Source: Bordetella parapertussis
GTDB taxonomy: Bacteria > Pseudomonadota > Gammaproteobacteria > Burkholderiales > Burkholderiaceae_C
Reading direction: 5' to 3'
DNA: 21,020 nt
Assembly (NCBI GenBank): GCA_945873925.1
Contig: CAMCES010000027.1
Coordinates: forward strand, 1-21,020
In this document: positions 15,463 through 21,020 of the stretch, piece after piece
Numbering within the stretch: the stretch's first letter is position 1
Layout: the number at the start of each line of letters is the position of its first letter
The notes under the pieces: generated by a model
Told to the model about the DNA's origin: nothing
Seen by the model: only the letters and a program-made list of their open reading frames with translations
Database searches by the model: none
Made by a program: the position numbers and the translations under genes

Positions 15463-17200
15463 GGTCGCCTCCGAGGTGACGGCTCAAGCAGCCGTGCAAG
15501 GCGTTTGCTTCTAGGGGCTTCATCAAGACATCGACCATGCCCGCAGCCAAACACTTCGCCACATCTTGCGACTGGCTGTTGGCGGTCAAACCGATCACAG
15601 GCAACCTGGCCAAGCCTGGCAGCGTACGCAGACGCCGTGTGGTTTCAAGCCCGTCCATGTCGGGCATGACCATGTCCATCAGCACCGCATCGACAGTGTG
15701 TGTGGCCAACAGCGTCAAGGCATCCGCACCACTGCTGGCTTTATGCACCACGGCAAGGGGCAGCACTTGGTGCACCATCAACTCCACCACCAGCTGGTTC
15801 ATGGCGTTGTCATCAACGACCAACAAGTGGTGAACCTGGGTCACGTCCAGCGGGTTGGGTTGAAGCGCCATGACCGGAGAGGTGCTGGCTTGCATAGGCC
15901 ATTCAAACCAGACCAAGGTGCCGTGCGGCTGCACCTGGTCCACCCCGATGGTGCCCCCGACTCGTCGAACCAGGCGGTCGCAGATCGCCAAACCCAATCC
16001 CGTGCCACCGTATTGGCGATGGGTGTCGATGTCGGCGTGCTCAAAGCGGCTGAACACATTGTGCAAACGCGCCGGTGAAATGCCGATGCCCGAGTCTTGC
16101 ACTTCAAAGCGAACTCCCTGTGCCAGGTGCAACAAGCGAAGCTGGATCAAACCCGCGGACGTGAACTTCACTGCGTTGTCCAGCAATTGCGACAACACCT
16201 GAAGCAGTCGCTGCTGGTCAACCATCACCCAGTCAGGGATGGCTGGGTCTATGTCTGCTTGCAAGCGCAAACCTTTGTCTTGCGCCGAGGCTGTGACTGC
16301 CTGCAAGGCGGTGGCGATCAAGGCCGACAACTGGCAAGGCGCGGGATGCAAGTGGATCTGGGCGGCTTCGAGCTGAGAGATGTCCAAAATGTCATTGACC
16401 ACCCGCAGCAGTTGCTCGGTTGATTCGCGGATATGAACCACCAAGGCGTGCTGCGCTGGCTGATCGGCCAACTCGGTGAGCAAGACACTGTTGAGCCCCA
16501 AGATGGCATTCATCGGAGTGCGAAGTTCATGACCAACCGAGGCAATGAATTCATCCTTGTGGCTTTGCGCTTGCAGCAAGGCCAGGCGGGTTTGTTCAAG
16601 GTCGGCGTTGCGCTGCGCCACTTCACGCCGTTTGCTGCTGTGCATCCAGTCATAAATACACACCGCCAACACCAACAGGGTCAACACATTCAGGCGCGAG
16701 GCCAAGGCATGGTGAACCGGAAACAAGGAAGGATCAACCTCACCCGATATCCAGGCTTGGGACACGGCAAGGGTTTGCAGCAGGTGTGAGCCGATCACCA
16801 AAGCCAGCCAGGCCAGGGCTTGTTTTGGACCAAACAACATGAGTGCCAGTACAGGCACCAGCGGCATCCAACCCATGTTGGGTGAGTTCACACCGCCATT
16901 GATCGCCGAAATCAGGTTGATGAACAAAAACACAATGACCAAAAAAGCGTGAGAGGCAAAGGTCACGGCATTGAAAAACACGACCATGCCCAGCAGCACG
17001 GCAAAGGCCATGGCTTCGTAGAGGTTGTAAATTTTCCCGGAGGTGGTTTGGGGCTCGAAGTAAAACACCAAGGCATTGAGCATGCCAACCGACAAACCGA
17101 AAAGCAAAAAAGCGCGGCCGGACACCCCCGGCCAATGTTGGGTTTTGTCCAAAATCAGTTGACCCAAACGGTCAAGGGCTGCGGCCAAAGGAGTGGGCAT
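15455..17200 (-). CDS. hybrid sensor histidine kinase with six-TM sensor region (tandem paralogue)
   Basis: Same architecture as its downstream neighbour, 581 residues. About six membrane segments lie between 30 and 186, with no classical periplasmic sensor. A coiled stretch (about 190-215) leads to HisKA SVGHELRTPMNAILGLN (His224). The HATPase has N box LSQLLDNAVKFT, G1 DSGIGIS, FSRFEHAD and GGTGLGL. The receiver has LVVDDNAMNQ, Asp509 in AVLMDMVMPDMDG, and VLMKPLE. All catalytic boxes are intact. No clear Shine-Dalgarno precedes ATG 17200; TATAAC about ten bases upstream could be a -10 giving a very short leader. The gene ends inside the start of the next kinase, implying translational coupling. 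It diverges from metX across 119 bases. Confidence 0.9.
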   Translation of the reverse strand: MPTPLAAALDRLGQLILDKTQHWPGVSGRAFLLFGLSVGMLNALVFYFEPQTTSGKIYNLYEAMAFAVLLGMVVFFNAVTFASHAFLVIVFLFINLISAINGGVNSPNMGWMPLVPVLALMLFGPKQALAWLALVIGSHLLQTLAVSQAWISGEVDPSLFPVHHALASRLNVLTLLVLAVCIYDWMHSSKRREVAQRNADLEQTRLALLQAQSHKDEFIASVGHELRTPMNAILGLNSVLLTELADQPAQHALVVHIRESTEQLLRVVNDILDISQLEAAQIHLHPAPCQLSALIATALQAVTASAQDKGLRLQADIDPAIPDWVMVDQQRLLQVLSQLLDNAVKFTSAGLIQLRLLHLAQGVRFEVQDSGIGISPARLHNVFSRFEHADIDTHRQYGGTGLGLAICDRLVRRVGGTIGVDQVQPHGTLVWFEWPMQASTSPVMALQPNPLDVTQVHHLLVVDDNAMNQLVVELMVHQVLPLAVVHKASSGADALTLLATHTVDAVLMDMVMPDMDGLETTRRLRTLPGLARLPVIGLTANSQSQDVAKCLAAGMVDVLMKPLEANALHGCLSRHLGGDHG

Positions 17201-17210
17201 AGGCCATAGT

Positions 17211-17216
17211 TATACT
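17211..17216 (+). promoter_or_regulatory. putative -10 element of the metX transcript
   Basis: TATACT matches five of six -10 positions and would place the start near 17223, exactly at the first stem of the riboswitch. No good -35 hexamer is visible at the proper distance, so an activator may be needed or the promoter may be weak. Confidence 0.4.
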
Positions 17217-17222
17217 TTGCTT

Positions 17223-17272
17223 CAGCGCCGATTTGCTTGAGCTTGCGGGCGCTTTAACAAGTTCAGCTAAAG
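17223..17272 (+). promoter_or_regulatory. SAM-II riboswitch (S-adenosylmethionine aptamer) upstream of metX
   Basis: The segment folds as the SAM-II H-type pseudoknot. P1 is AGCGCC (17224-17229) with GGCGCT (17248-17253). The loop sequence TGAGCTTG (17238-17245) pairs with CAAGTTCA downstream (17258-17265; one G-U pair), and two further pairs are possible past a bulged U. The U-rich GATTTG follows the 5' P1 strand, and the class-defining GCTAAA (17266-17271) ends the pseudoknot. These are the conserved features of this class, which is known to control metA, metX and related genes, mainly in Alphaproteobacteria. SAM binding should repress metX-metW. Assigned from memory of the consensus, not by a covariance search. 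Confidence 0.82.
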
Positions 17273-17299
17273 ACGTCAGTCCAACCGGTGTCGTTTTTT
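17272..17299 (+). terminator. possible weak terminator hairpin after the SAM-II aptamer
   Basis: GACGTC (17272-17277) can pair with GGTGTC (17287-17292) through four Watson-Crick and two G-U pairs around a nine-base loop, followed by G and six T residues (17294-17299). It is a weak stem, so it may be only part of the expression platform or chance. Confidence 0.3.
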
Positions 17300-17319
17300 A
17301 GCATTGCCGGAATATTTGG

Positions 17320-18450
17320 ATGTCATTCACAGCACACCCACAGTCGATGTCTTTTGACCAACCCTTGCCCTTGCAAGGCGGTGGGGTGTTATCTGCATAC
17401 CAACTCAGTTATGAAACCTACGGCGAACTCAACGCGGCGCGTGACAACGCGGTGTTGATTTGCCACGCCTTGAACGCCTCACACCACGTGGCTGGGCATT
17501 ACCCAGGTCAAGCCAAGAGCGAAGGTTGGTGGGACAACATGATCGGCCCTGGCAAACCCGTGGACACCACGCGTTTTTTTGTCATCGGGGTGAACAACCT
17601 GGGTTCTTGTTTTGGTTCGACCGGGCCGATGCACACCAACCCGGCGACAGGCCGGGTGTACGGGGCGGATTTCCCGGTGGTGACTGTGGAAGACTGGGTG
17701 CAAGCCCAAGCCCGACTGTTGGATGCTTTGGGCATTGGTCAATTGGCGGCGGTCATGGGTGGCAGTCTGGGCGGCATGCAAGCCCTGAGTTGGAGTTTGC
17801 AGTTCCCAGACCGCTTGCGCCATGCGGTGGTGATTGCCAGCGCGCCCAACCTGAACGCGGAAAACATCGCCTTCAATGAGGTGGCGCGCCGCGCCATCGT
17901 CACCGATCCGGATTTCCATGGCGGCCATTTTTACGCCCATGGTGTGCTGCCCAAACGCGGCTTGCGCATTGCGCGGATGCTCGGGCACATTACCTATTTG
18001 AGCGATGACGTGATGAACACCAAGTTTGGCCGCCTGTTGCAAAACGGCGAGGCCTTGAAATACAGCACCCAAGAGATCGAGTTCCAAATCGAAAGCTACT
18101 TGCGCCACCAGGGTGACAAGTTCAGCGAGTATTTCGACGCCAACACCTATTTGCTGATCACCCGTGCGCTGGACTACTTTGACCCAGCCCGCGGGTTCCA
18201 CAACAACCTGACGGCCGCCTTGGCGCGTGCCTCGGCGCAGTTTTTATTGGTGAGTTTCACCACCGATTGGCGCTTTGCGCCTTCGCGCAGCCGAGAAATG
18301 GTGCAAGCCTTGGTGGCCAACCAGCGGCAGGTGAGCTATGCCGACATCGATGCGCCAAATGGCCATGATGCGTTTTTGTTGGACGACCCGCGTTACCTGT
18401 CTTTGCTGCGGGCGTATTTCGAGGGCATACAGACAGGGGCTGCAGCATGA
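17320..18450 (+). CDS. metX: homoserine O-acyltransferase (acetyl- or succinyl-)
   Basis: This enzyme activates homoserine by O-acylation, the committed step of methionine synthesis; it is cytoplasmic. The 376 residues form an alpha/beta-hydrolase fold with the MetX family features: LCHALNASHHVAG-type segment (here ICHALNASHHVAG), NNLGSCFGSTGP, nucleophile Ser149 in GGSLGGMQAL, Asp316 in FTTDWRF and His349 in NGHDAFLLD. Many proteobacterial MetX proteins encoded beside metW use succinyl-CoA rather than acetyl-CoA, so the acyl donor is left open. ATG 17320 (MSFTAHPQSMSFDQPLPLQ) matches family N-termini; only a weak GGA precedes it. It follows a SAM-II riboswitch and overlaps metW by four bases. 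Confidence 0.95.
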   Translation: MSFTAHPQSMSFDQPLPLQGGGVLSAYQLSYETYGELNAARDNAVLICHALNASHHVAGHYPGQAKSEGWWDNMIGPGKPVDTTRFFVIGVNNLGSCFGSTGPMHTNPATGRVYGADFPVVTVEDWVQAQARLLDALGIGQLAAVMGGSLGGMQALSWSLQFPDRLRHAVVIASAPNLNAENIAFNEVARRAIVTDPDFHGGHFYAHGVLPKRGLRIARMLGHITYLSDDVMNTKFGRLLQNGEALKYSTQEIEFQIESYLRHQGDKFSEYFDANTYLLITRALDYFDPARGFHNNLTAALARASAQFLLVSFTTDWRFAPSRSREMVQALVANQRQVSYADIDAPNGHDAFLLDDPRYLSLLRAYFEGIQTGAAA

Positions 18451-19034
18451 ACACGGTGTTGCGTGACGCGGTGACCCGCATGGTGCCCTTTGGCAGCCGG
18501 GTCTTGGACCTGGGTTGTGGTCGTGGCGAGTTGTTGGCGCATTTGCAGCAGCACCATGGATGCAGCGGCTATGGGGTGGAGATCGATGACGCGAACGTGC
18601 TGGCCTGCGTCAAGCGCGGCGTGCCAGTCATTCAGCTCAACCTCGATCAAGGCTTGGCGATGTTTGGCGATCAAAGTTTTGATGTGGTGCTGCAAATCGA
18701 CACCTTGCAACATTTGCGCAATGCCGAGGTCATGTTGCGCGAAACCGTGCGCGTTGGCCGCATGGGCATCATCACCTTCCCCAACTTTGCCCACTGGCCC
18801 AACCGCTTGAAGGTGTTGCAAGGCCACCTGCCGGTCACGAAAAACCTGCCATTCCAGTGGTACGACACACCTAATATTCGGGTGGCCACCTTTGCGGACT
18901 TCCAAACCCTGGCCCACCACAACCACCTGCGCATACAAGATGCCTTTGGTTTGCAAGAGCACCAAGAGGTGCGATGGTGGCCCAATGGACGCGCCGCCAC
19001 GGCTGTGTTTCAATTGACGGCTAAGCCCCATTGA
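18447..19034 (+). CDS. metW: methionine biosynthesis protein MetW
   Basis: MetW is a class I SAM-dependent methyltransferase-fold protein of 195 residues that works with MetX in methionine synthesis in proteobacteria; its exact reaction is not established. Motif I is visible as VLDLGCGRGELLAHL (about 18-32), with the acidic end of strand two in GYGVEIDD, LNLDQGL, and a motif IV-like SFDVVLQIDTLQHL. FPNFAHWPNRLKVLQG and LPFQWYDTPNIR are strongly MetW-like. The ATG overlaps the metX stop by four bases, so the pair is translationally coupled and should share the riboswitch control. Confidence 0.95.
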   Translation: MNTVLRDAVTRMVPFGSRVLDLGCGRGELLAHLQQHHGCSGYGVEIDDANVLACVKRGVPVIQLNLDQGLAMFGDQSFDVVLQIDTLQHLRNAEVMLRETVRVGRMGIITFPNFAHWPNRLKVLQGHLPVTKNLPFQWYDTPNIRVATFADFQTLAHHNHLRIQDAFGLQEHQEVRWWPNGRAATAVFQLTAKPH

Positions 19035-19041
19035 AGTTTCC

Positions 19042-19899
19042 ATGACCACGATTGCTGCCCAACACGCGTTTCACCCCACCACCGACGAGTGGATAAGCGC
19101 AGACCACTGCCTGGCGCGCTACCACTGGCCAGCGCCTGAGCAGACCCCGAAAGCACAGGTATTGTTGGTGCATGGTTTGGGTGAGCACATGGGCCGCTAC
19201 AACCATGTGGCCTATGCCCTGCAGCAGGCGGGGTATGCCGTGACCGGTTATGACCATGTCGGCCATGGCTTGTCCAGCGGTGCCAGAGGCGATGTCGCCA
19301 CGCCCAACCAGCTGGTGGAGGATTTGGCCGCGGTGGTGGCAGACATCCAGCGGCAGCCAAAGCGCCTACCCCTGGTGTTGTTGGGCCACAGCTTGGGTGG
19401 TTTGGTGGTGCAACGTGCGGTGGCGCAAGCCGCTTGCCGCGCTGACGCGGTGGTGATGAGCTCGCCGGCGTTGGCGGCTTTCACCAACCCGGTACAAAAA
19501 TTGTTGCTGGCCACTTTGCCCAGGTACTTTCCGCATTTGCGGGTGAGCAACGGACTGCCCTTGGCATGGCTGGCGCGTGACGCCAAGGTGGTGCGGGCCT
19601 ACCGTGAAGACCGCTTGGTGCATGACAAAATCTCTGCCGGCTTGGCAGCTTGGTTGATCTCCCAAGCCGAGCTAGCGGTGCAGCAGGCAGCGCACTGGCA
19701 CACACCATCGCTGCTTATTTATGCCGGCCAAGACCGCTGTGTGAATCCGCAAGGCAGCGAGCAATTTGCCAAAGCCGCGCCGCCCCAGTGGTTGCAATCG
19801 CATTGCTACAAAGTGATGTACCACGAAATATTCAACGATCCTGAAAAACACCAGGTGTTGAGCAAGCTGGTCGGCTGGTTGGACGAGCGCTTTGCATAG
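19042..19899 (+). CDS. alpha/beta hydrolase, monoacylglycerol lipase-like (serine aminopeptidase S33 fold)
   Basis: The 285 residues contain a Hydrolase_4-type alpha/beta fold. The oxyanion segment is VHGLGEHMGRY, a HVGHGLSSG motif follows, and the catalytic triad is readable as Ser117 in GHSLGG, Asp231 in YAGQDRCVN and His261 in YHEIFNDPEK. The HGxGEHxGRY pattern and the YHEIFN ending are typical of the monoacylglycerol lipase/lysophospholipase (PldB-like) family, so hydrolysis of monoacylglycerols or related esters is likely. The substrate is not proven. No signal peptide is seen, so it is probably cytoplasmic. It starts seven bases after metW and may be co-transcribed with it. The 3' end converges on rsmE with an 11-base gap and no visible terminator. 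Confidence 0.88.
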   Translation: MTTIAAQHAFHPTTDEWISADHCLARYHWPAPEQTPKAQVLLVHGLGEHMGRYNHVAYALQQAGYAVTGYDHVGHGLSSGARGDVATPNQLVEDLAAVVADIQRQPKRLPLVLLGHSLGGLVVQRAVAQAACRADAVVMSSPALAAFTNPVQKLLLATLPRYFPHLRVSNGLPLAWLARDAKVVRAYREDRLVHDKISAGLAAWLISQAELAVQQAAHWHTPSLLIYAGQDRCVNPQGSEQFAKAAPPQWLQSHCYKVMYHEIFNDPEKHQVLSKLVGWLDERFA

Positions 19900-19910
19900 C
19901 AGCAAAGCCT

Positions 19911-20627
19911 CTACAACAGCTGTGCCAGCACAACCAAAGGCGCGGTCTCTGCCCGCAACACCCGGCCGCCCAAACCGACGGCTTGAAAACCTTTGGCCCT
20001 TGCCCAGGCCTCTTCCTCGGCATTCAAACCGCCTTCTGGGCCGCTGAGCAAGGTCAGCGCGCTGGGGTGTTGCCCCCAAGCGTTTTGCCAGGACTGCCGA
20101 TCGGCTTGAAAAGACAAGACGCAGCGCAGCGACTGGGACGGATCGGGCAGGCCGCCCAACCAATCCCGCAAAGGCACAGGCGCATCAATCAGCGGCACCC
20201 GGTTTCTGCCCGATTGGGCACATGCGGCTTTTGCAATGCCCTGCCAGTGGCCTAGGCGCTTGAAGGCCCGCTCGCCACTCAAGCGCAGCACCGTGTGCTG
20301 GGTCATCAAGGGTGTGATGCGCGCCACCCCCAGCTCGGTGGCTTTTTCCACCAGCCAGTCCATGCGCTCGTTGGCTGGCATGCCCAGCGCCACATGGGTT
20401 TGGCAGGCCGACTCCCGCTCGCTGGGGTCGTATGCCAGCACCTCAGCGTCTACCGTGTGTTTGCCCATGCGCACAATGCGCGCGGTGTGGCTGCCGCCTT
20501 GGCCATTGAACAAGCTGATTTCGTCGCCGGGCTGTAAGCGAAGCACCTGCACATGGCGCGCGGTGTCATCGGGCAGTTGCAAAGCCAGCCCCGGGTGCAG
20601 GCCGCAGGCGGCGTGAAAGCGTGGCAT
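19911..20627 (-). CDS. rsmE: 16S rRNA (uracil-1498-N3)-methyltransferase
   Basis: RsmE is a SPOUT-class methyltransferase that modifies U1498 of 16S rRNA in the decoding region. The 238 residues show an N-terminal PUA-like domain (RFHAACGL, HVQVLRLQPGDEISLFNGQGG) and the C-terminal knotted SAM-binding domain with MPANERMDWLVEKATELGV, KAACAQSGRNRVP, LLSGPEGGLNAEEE and LGGRVLRAETAPLV. The C-terminus is close to the usual length. ATG 20627 is three bases after the stop of the upstream kinase gene, so the two are probably one operon. It converges with the hydrolase gene. Confidence 0.95.
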   Translation of the reverse strand: MPRFHAACGLHPGLALQLPDDTARHVQVLRLQPGDEISLFNGQGGSHTARIVRMGKHTVDAEVLAYDPSERESACQTHVALGMPANERMDWLVEKATELGVARITPLMTQHTVLRLSGERAFKRLGHWQGIAKAACAQSGRNRVPLIDAPVPLRDWLGGLPDPSQSLRCVLSFQADRQSWQNAWGQHPSALTLLSGPEGGLNAEEEAWARAKGFQAVGLGGRVLRAETAPLVVLAQLL

Positions 20628-20630
20628 GCC

Positions 20631-21020
20631 TCAGACCCGCCCAAAGGCATAGCCTGTGACCGCGGCTGCGCCTTCGATTTGGTCGAGCAAGCGCAGCAAG
20701 GGCGTGAGCTCACGGTAGCGACTGGCGGTGGCGCGCATATAGCCAATGAAGCGCGGGGTGTCGGCCAGGTATTTTGGTTTGCCGTCGCGCAAGCTCAGGC
20801 GGGCGAAGATGCCAGCGACCTTCAAGTGACGCTGCAAACCCATCCATTCAACCGCACGGTAAAACGCCCCGAAGTCGCTGTGCCAGTCCTCGAAGTCCAG
20901 CAGCCCCGCGGCTCGGGCTTGTTGCCAATAGCGAACCGTGGTGTCCAAACACACCTCCTCGTCCCAGCTGACAAACGCATCGCGCATCAAGCTGGCAATG
21001 TCGTAGGTGACAGGGCCGTA
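20631..21020 (-). CDS. amgK: aminoglycoside phosphotransferase-family sugar kinase, AmgK-like (5' end outside the window)
   Basis: C-terminal 129 residues of a kinase whose start lies beyond the right edge; the frame is open to the last base. It begins YGPVTYDIASLMMRDAF, the segment just after the metal-binding Asp of APH-fold kinases in the COG3178 group, and continues with WDEEVCLDTTVRYW, DFGAFYRAVEWMGLQRHLKV and AGIFARLSLRDGKPKYLADTPRF, all typical of that group. Characterised members (AmgK) phosphorylate N-acetylmuramic acid and N-acetylglucosamine in a cell-wall recycling route with MurU. The catalytic loop is not visible here, and murU, if adjacent, would be outside the window. It ends three bases before rsmE. 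Confidence 0.82.
   Translation of the reverse strand, partial: YGPVTYDIASLMRDAFVSWDEEVCLDTTVRYWQQARAAGLLDFEDWHSDFGAFYRAVEWMGLQRHLKVAGIFARLSLRDGKPKYLADTPRFIGYMRATASRYRELTPLLRLLDQIEGAAAVTGYAFGRV

Overview
The window looks like the replication-origin neighbourhood of a betaproteobacterial chromosome, most likely Burkholderiales and probably Comamonadaceae-like. The reasons are the conserved block gyrB-dnaN-dnaA // rpmH-rnpA-yidD-yidC-mnmE, a kdsD-kdsC-lptC unit, a metX-metW pair, moderately GC-rich coding DNA and protein sequences of betaproteobacterial type. Genus-level placement cannot be made from the sequence alone.

Layout. (1) Positions 51-5440, minus strand: gyrB, dnaN and dnaA, reading away from the origin; recF is not between dnaN and gyrB. 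DnaA-box-like 9-mers occur in both gaps flanking dnaA (3791-4033 and 5441-5650). (2) Positions 5651-9501, plus strand: rpmH, rnpA, yidD, yidC and mnmE, packed with overlaps of a few bases: ribosomal protein L34, the RNase P protein, the two inner-membrane insertion factors and a tRNA-modifying GTPase. (3) Positions 9535-11715, plus strand: kdsD-kdsC-lptC, for Kdo synthesis and LPS export; the usual lptA/lptB continuation is absent. (4) Position 11758 to 17200, minus strand: a glycine-rich RRM RNA-binding protein with a leader hairpin over its ribosome binding site, an Amt ammonium transporter with a sigma-54-like promoter, and two tandem, overlapping, six-TM hybrid histidine kinases of the same architecture. 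(5) Positions 17320-19899, plus strand: metX-metW, preceded by a sequence that folds as a SAM-II riboswitch, then an alpha/beta hydrolase. (6) Position 19911 to the end, minus strand: rsmE and the 3' part of an amgK-like sugar kinase cut by the window edge.

No tRNA or rRNA gene, insertion sequence, prophage or CRISPR array was seen. No gene-free stretch exceeds about 250 bases. Most of the window is housekeeping. The strongest regulatory signals are the SAM-II aptamer at 17223-17272, the SD-sequestering hairpin of the RNA-binding protein gene, and the GG-N10-GC promoter of the ammonium transporter. I did not find a clearly new multi-gene system; the least explained unit is the tandem hybrid kinase pair, whose signal and partner are unknown.
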